NCBI RefSeq assembly: GCF_000340215.1
Contig: NW_006921538.1
Coordinates: 248,001-312,000, forward strand
DNA: 64,000 nucleotides
DNA from: Pseudocercospora fijiensis CIRAD86
Taxonomy: Eukaryota > Ascomycota > Dothideomycetes > Mycosphaerellales > Mycosphaerellaceae
Reading direction: 5' to 3'
The position numbers were made by a program, and so were the translations under genes. Shown here one piece after another: positions 21,340 to 31,558 of this stretch. The notes under the pieces were generated by a model. It searched no databases, had not been told where the DNA came from, and worked only from the letters and a program-made list of their open reading frames with translations. The number at the start of each line of letters is the position of its first letter. Positions within the stretch are counted from its first letter, which is position 1.

Positions 21340-22905
21340 TCAGCCCCCCGATAGAGGGTTTGCCTCTCTTGCACGAAAGCATGCTTTGACACGGGTCAGC
21401 ATTGCCATGAAGAACATCGGCATATCCTCCTCGGCAGGCATAGAGACCTTGATTTCGAACTCTTTGATGAGCGTTGATACCACCCGCTGGACGATCATCT
21501 CAGCAAGAGCTCGTCCGGGACAAGTTCGTGCACCTCCACCCCAAATCAGATTGTAGCGATCCATGATCTTGGCGTCATCCTCCTTCAGCCATCGATCCGG
21601 TCTGAAGTCCCTAGCGTCGAGTCCAAAAATCTCAGGATTTTGATGCAGTGCTACTGGACTACAACCAACGGTCGTGCCTGGTGGAAAGTAGAAGCCGTCA
21701 ATTTCCGTCCCATTTGCTGGCACTGTTCTGGACAAGCTCATCCCGATGACTGGATGCAGGCGCTGCGCTTCCTTGATGCAAGCTTGAGTGTATGTCAGGG
21801 TGCAAGCATTAGCGTAGCAATCTATTCTGGCGTAGTCCTGTACTTCGTCTCGTACTTGGTCTTGCGCCTCGGCATGCGAGCCCAGCATGGAAAGCACTGC
21901 AATCAACGTCGATGTGGTAGTCTCGTGGCCAGCCCCGAAATTAGTCATGACCATGCGTTTGAGATACGTGCTTTTGAACTCCGGTCTACTCTTGTGGAGT
22001 TCAATGAGTTCGTAAGCCAGGTCTCTGCGCTTATCGTTCGGGGGCTTCGATCTCAGTGCTGCATTGATTCGGCGCATGCATTTATTACCGACAGCAGGGA
22101 AGAAAGGCTTGAAGTTCGCGGGAGGAGTGAAAGTCAGCCCCCATACCTTTGCAAATAGTCGACCCAAAGATCGCGAATAATTGTCCATGATTTCTGCAGT
22201 TGGGAAGAGACCGAATACACTTTTTCTGCGCCAGCCTAGATAGGAGTGCCCGCTTGAGCCGAAGTCTGTGCCTGCGCGTAGATAGCCAGGTGACCAGGAA
22301 AGGACGATAGCACTGAGGCACTCGACTGTAATGATATGCATCCACTCTTTCAGGTCAACTTCCGCGCCTAAAAGAGTCCGAAGATGTTCCACGACGCCAG
22401 CCATAACCGCGTCTACTGTCCCCTCATACTTGAGAAGATTCCGTCTGGAGTAGATGTGTCCGATAAGGCGCCTCTGAAGTCTATATCGTTCCATGTCAAA
22501 TTCTCCGAGCAAGTCAAGAGTATCTGGAAAGCTGAGGCTCAATGTGCGAGTCAACTCTGGTCTCTTCAAAGCCAAGGCGATGTAGAAGGTGGACTTTTCA
22601 AAGCCATGGGTCGCGCTGTAGATCTTGGAGAATGCTTCTTTGCTGTTCAGCCATACTTCGTTCGGTCCGACTCGGACGACTGGGCCATAGGTTGCATGCA
22701 GCGTTCGGCCCAGACTCATCATACGACCATTGCGGGCGTGATATGCGTGCCATGTGTTCGAAACTGCTGCGAGCTTCGGTCCCGGTACGCGATGGAGAGG
22801 ATGGAAACATAGTCGATGGATGATGACGGTTACAAGCACCACTCCGAACAACGTGAAGATCGTGCCAATGGTATGGCACATCCAATGTGCTATCGTAAAG
22901 GCCAT
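21340..22905 (-). CDS. cytochrome P450 monooxygenase
   Basis: Single-exon microsomal P450 of 521 aa. The N-terminal anchor (IGTIFTLFGVVLVTVIIHRL) is followed by the Pro-rich hinge HPLHRVPGPKLAA. The I-helix oxygen-binding motif is FGAGHETTTS at about 320-330, the K-helix ExxR is KEAQR near 376, and DFRPDRW is the PERF-type region. The heme loop WGGGARTCPGRALAE has ligand Cys462; the usual first Phe of FxxGxRxCxG is Trp here. It resembles fungal families acting in secondary metabolism or detoxification, and no substrate can be named. It is convergent with the MFS gene (13 bp between stop codons) and near the FAD monooxygenase, so the three may form one small module. Confidence 0.93.
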   Translation of the reverse strand: MAFTIAHWMCHTIGTIFTLFGVVLVTVIIHRLCFHPLHRVPGPKLAAVSNTWHAYHARNGRMMSLGRTLHATYGPVVRVGPNEVWLNSKEAFSKIYSATHGFEKSTFYIALALKRPELTRTLSLSFPDTLDLLGEFDMERYRLQRRLIGHIYSRRNLLKYEGTVDAVMAGVVEHLRTLLGAEVDLKEWMHIITVECLSAIVLSWSPGYLRAGTDFGSSGHSYLGWRRKSVFGLFPTAEIMDNYSRSLGRLFAKVWGLTFTPPANFKPFFPAVGNKCMRRINAALRSKPPNDKRRDLAYELIELHKSRPEFKSTYLKRMVMTNFGAGHETTTSTLIAVLSMLGSHAEAQDQVRDEVQDYARIDCYANACTLTYTQACIKEAQRLHPVIGMSLSRTVPANGTEIDGFYFPPGTTVGCSPVALHQNPEIFGLDARDFRPDRWLKEDDAKIMDRYNLIWGGGARTCPGRALAEMIVQRVVSTLIKEFEIKVSMPAEEDMPMFFMAMLTRVKACFRAREANPLSGG

Positions 22906-23809
22906 GATGATGGCGACAATGCACGCGTAGGTCGATCAGCAGTCGTGTAGGTTATGGACTCCGACATGGCTCTGTTTGATGCAGCTGGCGTTACAATATT
23001 TCGATGCTTCGTTGTCTGAAGATTTGTAAACGGAGGGAAGGAAAAGCAGAAGAAGCCAAGGAAACCAAACGCTAGCGCCGGCTGCCGCCGAACCATTCAC
23101 AGCACGCCCATCTCCATTCATCAATGCCTCCACCAATCACCACAACGCTGCAGAGTCCAGACTAGCAGGTCTACGACAACTGATGGTGTCTTTTGTTAGC
23201 GAAAGCTGCGCTAAAGAAGATAGTCTACAGCGATTGTCTCTCTCCTCAGAAGCGGACAAACAGACCTTCACGCCCGAAGTAGTAGAACTACAGCATTGAA
23301 TTCTTTACTACAGTAAGTACCCTAGTCACACTCGCCATCATTGAGCAGCCATGTCATCCACTTCAAGCAACAGAAGCTGATTACAGGAGCCTGCTTTGCA
23401 CGTCGATCGATCACGGAGTCTGGTTCTGGACCATGGCGACGCAGAGATTCTGATACCATCGAGAATACTGCTTCTGCTTCGCAAGCACATCAGTGTCCAA
23501 GACAGCCTGGACTGGCGACATCGAGGCTTCATGATGCATTGTGAATACACGACAGGATGCGCCCAGAACACTGTTTCGTGATCAAGCATCTCAAACCATT
23601 TATGAACTACACCATTGTCCTAGTGACGGTAAAACAGAGTACGAGTCGCCCAGACCACATTGGCCGAACGATCTGCAAGGTACATTCCTCCGCTTTGCTT
23701 AAACCATAATGCCGACAATGAGTGTGTGCGGTATGAATAGCCAACGAGCGATGCCCTTTGTTCTCCTCCGGTTCTTCTTCTCGGGGCTCGTGGGCCACCA
23801 CCCATGGCT
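22906..23809. other. intergenic region upstream of the P450 gene
   Basis: No supportable gene. The P450 promoter and the 3' end of the minus-strand ORF that stops at 23810 should be here. Small ORFs overlap on both strands without protein-like features. Confidence 0.5.
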
Positions 23810-24205
23810 CTAGTCGGATTTGATTTTCCTCGCACGTCGTGCAAAGCAATATCGAAAGAGACAGAATACAGCGAGCCAGATAACGCAAATAGCTGCGATT
23901 GCGCCGATGATGGACTGGGGCGAAGTCGGTAGAGTCTCCCGCCAGCTAGACGGCTTCGTCCCAAGCTGGATACCGGAAAGCGTAGGCCCATCGTCCAGGC
24001 CGCACATACTTCCGTTGAGCGTGTTCGCCAAGCTTTCGACATCAGGAGGAGAGACAGCAGGCCGATCCTCGGCGTGACAGACATCTTGATTGGGTGTACG
24101 ATCGGGTGTACGATCGGGTGTACGATCGGGTGTACGATCGGGTGTACGATTGGGTGTACGATTGGATGTACGACTGGGTGTACTCTTGGGTCTTGCGCTG
24201 TTCAT
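23810..24205 (-). CDS. small single-pass membrane ORF with RTPD repeats, in frame with the upstream ORF
   Basis: ORF of 131 aa starting MNSARPKSTPSRTSNRTPN. A run of RTPD/RTPN tetrapeptides is encoded by a 12-bp minisatellite. Then comes a polar linker with two cysteines and a clear transmembrane helix (SIIGAIAAICVIWLAVFCLF) followed by a basic stop-transfer segment (RYCFARRARKIKSD). It is in the same reading frame as the ORF ending at 24227, from which it is separated by one TAG and seven sense codons. It may therefore be the C-terminal part of a longer protein, reached by readthrough or by splicing out the stop, rather than an independent gene. No family recognised. Confidence 0.5.
   Translation of the reverse strand: MNSARPKSTPSRTSNRTPNRTPDRTPDRTPDRTPDRTPNQDVCHAEDRPAVSPPDVESLANTLNGSMCGLDDGPTLSGIQLGTKPSSWRETLPTSPQSIIGAIAAICVIWLAVFCLFRYCFARRARKIKSD
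24092..24187. repeat. 12-bp minisatellite, about eight units
   Basis: Tandem copies of GGGTGTACGATC; the first four units are identical and the last four carry one to several substitutions. Because 12 is divisible by 3, copy-number changes keep the frame. On the minus strand it encodes the RTPD repeat. Confidence 0.9.
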
Positions 24206-24226
24206 CCTCTTCGCCCTCTGGGCCTG

Positions 24227-25022
24227 CTAGGCCGAGAATTTGACCGGGACAGGGATATTGCCGACTGGTTTACTCAGTACGGAATCGTAGAATGGAATGA
24301 AGGAACCCGTCAGATATTGGCAGACATCTTTCGAACTTTCAGAGTCGGTGCCTCCGGCGATTGCTTTGAAGCACGCTTCTTCCCTGATTTTGAGCAGTCT
24401 TTTTCGCGTTGACTTTGCAAATCGCCCACCGAGGACCGGTGCCACGAGCGGGAATGCATGGGCACTGTAGTTGCGACTGGCGTAATTGTTCGCTGCGCCA
24501 ATACTCAGTTCACTCTGAATATGTCTCAAGCAGCAAAGGGTGACGGCTGCGTCGCGAATGTCATCCGAGTTTGGTACAGCGCCCCAACTGACAGTCAGGT
24601 GAAGATCCTGCCATCTTGAAGGCCGGTACAATATGGGACTGTATACAAACGATGATGGTTCATCCTCATCCTCATCCTCCTCCTCCTCGGGGCCCAGACC
24701 GACGAATGCCCACTTCTTGCTCCGTCGGAATGTTTTGGCATTCACACGGTCCACAAGATCGATCACCTCGTGCTTGGCAATGTTGTGCAAACCAATGATG
24801 TCGTTGGGACCAAGGGATTCGATGATAGCCTCGGGAGTGTTGCGGTGATATGGCGAGGACGGATGTGAAGCACGTCGAAAATCTGCGAGAATGAGCAAAC
24901 GCGTATGAAAGAAACAAAGACGGGTCCTTACCGATGGAGAGTACCGGCATGGAGCGCTCACTGCAAGACCTGTAATCATCAAGGTCTATGAGTGATGCTC
25001 TGATGCGCCGCGAGTCATCCAT
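24227..25022 (-). CDS. hypothetical protein, two exons, ending at a suspicious TAG
   Basis: I do not recognise the family. Exon 1 is 25022-24932 and exon 2 is 24882-24227; the 49-nt intron (GTAAGG...CGCAG) has matching phases (1 nt plus 2 nt), giving 248 aa. It starts MDDSRRIRASLIDLDDYRSC. Visible features are SLGPNDIIGLHNIAKHEVID, an acidic run (EEEEDEDEDE), VSWGAVPNSDDIRDAAVTLC and a basic segment (FAKSTRKRLLKIREE). There is no signal peptide or membrane segment. The stop is TAG followed by CAG, and the same frame stays open afterwards into a transmembrane ORF. A 57-nt in-frame stretch around the stop (GTACTG...TAGCAG) could be an intron, though its donor is weak. Confidence 0.55.
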
Positions 25023-25407
25023 ATTGCATGTGCCTGTCTGTTGATGTGGCCTTGTGAAAAGAATACTTGACGTTACGAATGCTGCCGGGTAAGCTGTGGT
25101 TCCAATGCGAATGTGAAGAATGCTCGATGCTGTTGATGCGTGTCTGTAAGCAGAGTGTGAGAGAGGGAGAGGGAGAAGCATTCCAAAGTAGGTCCAGTCA
25201 CCTCCTCTTGCTCTGCAGTGTGCCAGGTGAGCCGCATGACAGGCGCGACCATGATTCTGAGGTAGCCGCTGCTCGCCGTCAATCACGGCAGGAGAGCCCT
25301 CGTTCTGGTGGCCACATACCGCAGGCTCAGTATTGAAGTTGAAGTTGAAGTGCAGATATGGGGAGATGGCAAGTCATAATCGCATCGTAACGAAAGCTAT
25401 GAAATGT

Positions 25408-25713
25408 TCACCACCCACTCTCCACCCCATCACTCATCGCCTTTCCTACACACGCGCTCAACAAAGCCACCAAATCCCTCTCCCACAACCCCCTCTCATC
25501 TCCATTAAAGAATGTCCTCAAACCTTTAGTCCGCCACCCATTGACCTCAAGGGCTACAAGCGGGTCTGAAAAGGCCGTGGTTACCAAGTGCGAACCCCCG
25601 AATTTCCATCCTCGACCGCAGTACGTCGGGTTGATTCCGTACTTTTCGAATTTCCGACACAAAGTGTTTTGTTCTGCGCTTGGTAAAAGTGACCTCACTG
25701 CTGTAAGAGACAT
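25408..25713 (-). CDS. small hypothetical protein
   Basis: ORF of 101 aa with protein-like composition (KYGINPTYCGRGWKFGGSHL; NGWRTKGLRTFFNGDERGLW). Its ATG directly follows a short non-coding stretch. It lies just 3' of the taxilin gene on the same strand and is not a shadow of another gene. It might be one exon of a larger gene; I found no clear partner exon. Family not recognised. Confidence 0.4.
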   Translation of the reverse strand: MSLTAVRSLLPSAEQNTLCRKFEKYGINPTYCGRGWKFGGSHLVTTAFSDPLVALEVNGWRTKGLRTFFNGDERGLWERDLVALLSACVGKAMSDGVESGW

Positions 25714-26066
25714 TCACAAACCTTGGAAGGATTGAGATGAGAGAGCAGTGGGCGATATCTGTTCTAAAGCGCCATGTGTGTGCAGAAGAGAAGAAGAGGA
25801 GACGGGAAGAGGGAATTTGAAGGGAGGTGGGTTAGGGACGTTGCACCAGTGCGCTAGCGTGGTTGCCTTGGATGCGAAAACAACCTCACCGGTGATGATG
25901 TGATGATGTGCTGCGAAGATTTGGAAACTGGTCGGATGTGAGTGTCGGAAGGACTTCGTTTGTACATTTGCTGTCTGGCGGCGGAAGAATAGCAGAAGAA
26001 TCGCAGCAATAGGTGTGGTGGATGATGATGATGATGATGATGATGATGTACAAGTGTCGCGCCCTC

Positions 26067-27716
26067 TCAATGCCTGACCGCCTGGCCATTAACCTGCGTG
26101 CCATTAACTTGCACCGTCTGTGCCTGCTGCGGTTGCGGCGCAGACATCCTGGCCTTACCATTCGGCATGTCCTGAGGTGGCGGAGGAGGTGGTACTGGAC
26201 CGTATCTAACGGGAGCTCGAGATTCGATGACTTCAAGACCCTCGTCTTCCGTGTCGTCATCGTATTCGCCCTCTTCGTCTTCGTCGTACTCCTCATCTTC
26301 GTACTCGCTTTCTGTCTCGCCTTCCAGGCCTTCGTCGAACTCATCCGCTCCGGCGTGGGCTTGGCCAGGTTGCGCCATGTTGGCGTTGCCGTATCCGTTG
26401 TTTTGCATGGCGCGGCACAACTTCTTTAGCTTCTCGTTCTCTCTAGTAAGTCGATCTATGGTCTGCTGACTTTGCGATCGTTCCTCGGCCATTTGGAAAA
26501 TGTTCTTGTTGGTCGCCTCCTGCTTCCGAGTTAGATTAAGGTTCTCCTTCTCTAATCGCTTCGTCTTCTTCGACATCTCCTCCATCTCCTTGCGGAAGGT
26601 CAAAAACAAGTCGTTGCTGTTGTTAAGCGTGTCTTCCACCTGCTTTGGGGTCAGTCAGTTACCAAGCAAATACAGCATTCAGGGTGGCGGATATGCGAGC
26701 GTAACGGGATGTGTAGAATCGTCGTGCCGGATGCGATTTGGTGGTCGACATACCTGCTTGAACTTCTCCACATAGACGTTCAATTGCCCTCGCAGCTCGT
26801 TCTCCGTCTGGCTGAAAGTGCTCACCTGTCTTGTCAACTGGTGGCTCTTGCTCAGCTCGCTCTCTTGCGCCTTTTTCAGAGCATCGTGCCGTGCGATGTG
26901 GTACTGTATCTCCAAATCCTTCACCCTGAGCGTTGACTGGAAGTGCAGTTCCCGTAACTCGTATTGGTGTAAAAATGAGGTGAACTTCTCTCGGAAGAGT
27001 TTGTCTTGCTCCAGCTCTGCGCTTTGCCGTTCGGGTGCTCGCTTATCAAGTACCACCTCTTCCACGTCCACGATCAGACCTTCCAATCTACGGTGCAGTT
27101 CCTCGTTACGGTTGGACGAATTTTCCTTGAGATCCCGGTAGTCATCTTTCAGCTTCTTATTTTCGCGCGTCAGCTCTCGACTGAGCTTTTCCAGCTTCTC
27201 CTTGAGGCTGCGCTCTTTCGTCCTCTCCTTGCTTACTTCCTCCTTCTCTTTCTGCAATTGATCGCCACGCTTCTTCGCCTTGACATGCTCACGCTCCGTC
27301 CGCTTCATGTCTGCCAGGAGCTCGCTGTATTTGCGCTGGAGGATATCCGACTTGCTTTGATGTGGTTCCATGGTGTTGAGCAGCTGCGAGAGATCCCTGT
27401 TGGCTTTCTTCACCTCTGCCTCGATTTCTGCATTTTGGTGCGCATCCTCGGCATTTGTCGACTCGAGCTGCGAAATCTTGGAGAGCAATGCGCGATGGGC
27501 GTCGTCTGGGTTGGTCGAGTTCGTGCTGCCCTTCTTCGCCTTGCCCTTTCCTTTTGCGGGGCCGGGAGCAGTCGTCGGTGGAGGCGGCGGAGCGGCGATT
27601 GAGGGGTCTGACGCTGAGGCATCGCGCGAGTAGTCTCCGGCGTTCGAGGGCGAGTTTCTAGAATTACTACTCGAGGCGGGCACTGGCTGTTGGTGCTGGT
27701 TCGCAATTGCCGCCAT
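26067..27716 (-). CDS. taxilin-family coiled-coil protein, two exons
   Basis: Taxilins are long coiled-coil proteins that, in animals, bind syntaxins in vesicle traffic; fungal members are little studied. Exons are 27716-26754 and 26639-26067, 511 aa; the 114-nt intron (GTATGT...GCAG) is phase 0. I start at MAAIANQHQQ; a Met four codons upstream is possible. After a disordered Pro/Ser-rich N-terminus and a basic KGKGKAKKG patch, residues about 85-420 are almost continuous coiled coil (LEKLSRELTRENKKLKDDYR; KFTSFLHQYELRELHFQSTL; KEMEEMSKKTKRLEKENLNL), which is the taxilin core. The C-terminus is strongly acidic (EYEDEEYDEDEEGEYDDD) and then Pro/Gln-rich. Cytosolic. Confidence 0.88.
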
Positions 27717-28385
27717 CACAGGGTGCAAGATGGCCCACTGTTCGCGCGAGCAGGTGGCAGTCTAGTGGTTCGCCGGATACGATTGGATATCAATGCTGCA
27801 AGTACTGTGTTCGAGATGCGCAGACTGAGTCGCCGCCGGTCTTGAGGGAGGTCCGACGGCAGGATTTGCTTTCGCCGTCGTCGACACCATCCGGGCGCGG
27901 CGCGTTTCGTGCCTCAATCTTCGCTGTCCCACAGTATGGCAGTGCTGGAAATGCTGCTGGTCGCGTGATATGGATCGCTGAGGATGGGGCCGGAGATGCT
28001 GTGGCGTAGAATGCTCTGCGTGTGCGTGTGCTTGTGCTTGGGCGAGTGGAGGCTGATGCTGCAAGGCGACTCGGCTCCGGAGAAGGAGGACTGGGATGGG
28101 ATGGCGACTGCCAAGAAGTCTGCTGGTATGGCTGACCGGGGCGTTCTTCACCAATTCACCTCCCACGACCATTCCAATCGATGCTTCCGTTCTGGGAGAT
28201 GCTGGATATGCACAGTCTTCAGTGTCGAGGTCATCACAGAGCGGCAGAGCAGGATCAAACTGTCCAATAGTATTCGTTTTGCCCATCTCCACGCTAGTGA
28301 GGCTAGGGTTCGTCATGGCACTCGGCAGCAGTACATGTGTTATTCTGTCCTGCGGAAAACATCCCCTTACATCCATCCATCGTCC
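27717..28385. promoter_or_regulatory. divergent promoter region, taxilin / CYM1
   Basis: A 669-bp divergent intergenic region between the two start codons, so it must carry both promoters. Several ORFs cross it on both strands, but they are non-conserved frame shadows. No specific binding site could be assigned. Confidence 0.5.
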
Positions 28386-31300
28386 ATGTTCGCAGCACTG
28401 CGCACCTCCGTGCGGTCGCCTCGCATCGTCCGACTCCACCCTCGAATACATGGCATCGGCCGGCGCCACTATGCCTCGATCACAGAGCTCAGCAACTACC
28501 CGAAGCCTGGAGAGAGCCTCCATGGCTTCACGCTCCAGCGATCGCAGCACTTCAGCGAGCTGGAACTGTCCGCCCTGCAATTCAAGCATGACAAGACCGG
28601 CGCAGACTATCTGCATGTGGCAAGAGACGACCAGAATAATGCGTTCAATATTGGATTCAAGACGAATCCGCCCGACGCCACTGGAGTGCCTCACATCCTC
28701 GAGCACACCACGCTCTGCGGGTCGGAGAAGTACGTACAGACGGCGCGAATGTAGGTAGCATGTAGGCTGATGGTATTGGTAGGTACCCTGTTCGCGATCC
28801 TTTCTTCAAGATGATGCCGCGCTCTCTCCAAAATTTCATGAACGCCTTTACTTCTTCAGATCACACCTACTACCCTTTCGCCACCACCAATGCCCAGGAC
28901 TTCAAGAATTTGATGGGAGTCTATGTCGACGCGACTCTCCATCCTTTGCTCAAGAGGTCGGACTTTGCACAAGAAGGATGGCGGATAGGACCGGAGAATC
29001 CTGCAGCACCTGCGAAAGATGAGAATGGCAGTGATCTGGTGTTCAAGGGCGTGGTCTACAACGAGATGAAGGGCCAGCTTTCAGACGCATCGTATCTTTT
29101 CTACGTGCGATACCTGCGCCACATCAACCCAGACATCAACAATAGTGGTGGTGATCCTCGTGAAATGACCAACCTCACTTACGAGCAGCTGAAGAAGTTC
29201 CACGCCGAGCACTACCACCCAAGCAACAGCAAGATCTTCACCTATGGCGACCAGCCAGTCGAGAGCCATCTTCGATTCTTGGGAGAGCAACTATCGAAAT
29301 TCGAGAAGAGAGAGGTCGACCAAGATCTGAAGAACCCAATCACGATCAATGGACCGATGTACGTCACCGAGCAAGGTCCTGTAGATCCTCTCACGCCTCC
29401 AAATGCCCAGTACAAGACGTCGACCACTTGGGTGACGGTCGATACCAGCGATATTGTGGAAACGTTTGCGTTCCAGGCTGCGCTGAATATCCTGATGGAT
29501 GGCTATGGCTCGCCGCTGTTCGAAGCACTAATTCAATCCGGCTTGGGCAACAACTTCTCGCCAAACACGGGAGCTGATACACAAGGCACGAAGATCGTCT
29601 TCTCCGTCGGCTTAGACGGCGTCAAGCAGGAGAATGTACCCAAGGTAAGGGAGGCCATCTTCACAACGATAAAGGAACAGGTTGCAAAGGGCCTGGAAAA
29701 ACACAAAGTCGATGCACTTCTGCACCAGATGGAACTTGGCTTGAAGCATAAGACAGCACGATTCGGCCTCGGTGTGGTTCAGCGTCTTGCTACGACATGG
29801 TTCAACGGCAGAGATCCTTTCGAATCGATGGCCTACAATGCGCTGGTCGATGCGTTCAAGGTCAAATACGCACAGCCCGGATACCTCGAGGGATTGCTCG
29901 AGAAATATCTCTTGACTGATAACACACTGACGTTCACCATGGAGCCAAGCACTAGCTATGCAGATGATGTCGCCGCTGAGGAAGCCAACAGGTTGAAAGA
30001 GAAGATTGCAGAGGCGGTGAAGAGCTATCCCAGCGCGCAGGAAGCGTACAAGCAGCTGCGAGAACGAGAGCTTGAACTAGTGAAAGAGCAAGACGATGGA
30101 CGCAACCAGCCTCTGGATTCCTTACCAACCCTCCATGCTTCCGACATCTCCAGACGAGCCAAGCCAGTCGACACGAGAGAAAGCACAGTCGACAACGTTA
30201 AAATCCAGTGGGTGAACAAGCCTACGAATGGTCTCACATACTTCCGCGCACTGTCTTTGTTTGAAGACCTGCCTGACGAGCTTCGCATGTTGGTGCCACT
30301 CTTCTGCGATACTCTCATGCGCATTGGCACAAAGAACAAGACCATGGGCGAGATTGAAGACGAGATCAAGGCCAAGACTGGCGGCATCAGCTTCGGTACG
30401 CATGTCACGACTTCTCCGTACGACACGCAGGCATACGAGCAAGGACTTGGTCTGACTGGCTTCGCCTTTGATCGCAACATTCCTGCCATGTTCGAGCTTC
30501 TACAGACAGTTCTATTAGAGACAGACTTCGATTCGCCAAACGCACACAAGATGATTAGACAATTGTTGCAGACAGACGCAAGTGGTGCGGTCGATGGAGT
30601 GGCTTCCAGCGGACACAGATACGCAATGAAGTACTCCACTTCAGCCCTCAGCACCAAGAGCTTTATCGACGAGCAATTCGGCGGCCTTACACAGGTGAAG
30701 CTGATCACGCAACTCGCGGCGGCTGAGGAGAAGCCAGAAGAGATGCAGCAACTCATCAACAAGCTCAAGACCATCCAGGCCTTAGCAGTCACCAACGTAC
30801 AAAACGGCGGTCTACGAGTCGCACTCACCTGCGGCACAGATGCTGCATCAAGCAACGAAGCAGCGCTGCAGTCATTCATCAACACAGTCTCCGCCTCTTC
30901 CATCTCAACCCCATCTTCGAGTCTCCTCTCAGGCTCAATCACTACAACCCCACCACAACGATCGCGCAAAACCCTCTTCGACCTCCCATACCAAGTCTCC
31001 TACTCCGCCCTCGCCGTTCCCACAGGCCCCTTCACCGCCCAATGGACAGCTCCCATCTCCATTCTCGCCCAACTCCTCACACACAAACATCTCCACCACG
31101 AAATTCGAGAAAAAGGCGGTGCCTACGGCGGAGGCGCCCTCTCCCGCGGCCTTGAAGGAAGTTTCCTCATGTACTCCTACCGCGATCCCAATCCCGACAA
31201 CACCCTCAACATCTACAACGAGACAATGAGATGGGCCGCCGAGAAAGAGTGGACGGAGAGAGATCTCGAAGAAGCCAAATTGTCCGTCTTCCAAGCACTA

Positions 31301-31558
31301 GACGCACCTCAAAGTATCAATGAAGAAGGCTTGAGTCAATTCCTGCAAGGCATTACCCAAGATCTCGATCAGCAAAGGAGAGAGTGGCTGCTTGATACTA
31401 CCGTCGCGCAAGTCAAGGATGCGGCGGAGAGTTTGGCGGAGAAGGTGCGGCATGAGAGTTATACCACTATCTTGGGCAAAAAGGAGGGTAAGAAGTTCGT
31501 TGAGGAGGAGGTGGGGTGGGAAATTCAGCATATGGGTCTTGTGCCCGTCGAGGCATGA
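28386..31558 (+). CDS. CYM1: mitochondrial presequence protease (PreP/Cym1, M16C), two exons
   Basis: Zinc metalloprotease of the mitochondrial matrix/intermembrane space that degrades cleaved presequences and other peptides. Exons are 28386-28729 and 28783-31558; the 53-nt intron (GTACGT...GGTAG) has agreeing phase, giving 1039 aa, the usual size. The start is [20 protein letters not shown], a typical Arg/Ser-rich presequence. The inverted zinc motif HxxEH is HILEH at residues 103-107, within [20 protein letters not shown], which spans the splice junction. The downstream glutamate region is [15 protein letters not shown] near 205. The C-terminal half carries the second M16 module ([20 protein letters not shown]), where the family's Arg/Tyr substrate contacts lie. 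Nothing looks broken. Confidence 0.96.

Noticed and set aside
27762..28706. Long minus-strand ORF of 314 codons
   Set aside because: It overlaps the CYM1 start and divergent promoter, has no domain, and its composition fits an antisense shadow of CYM1 exon 1.
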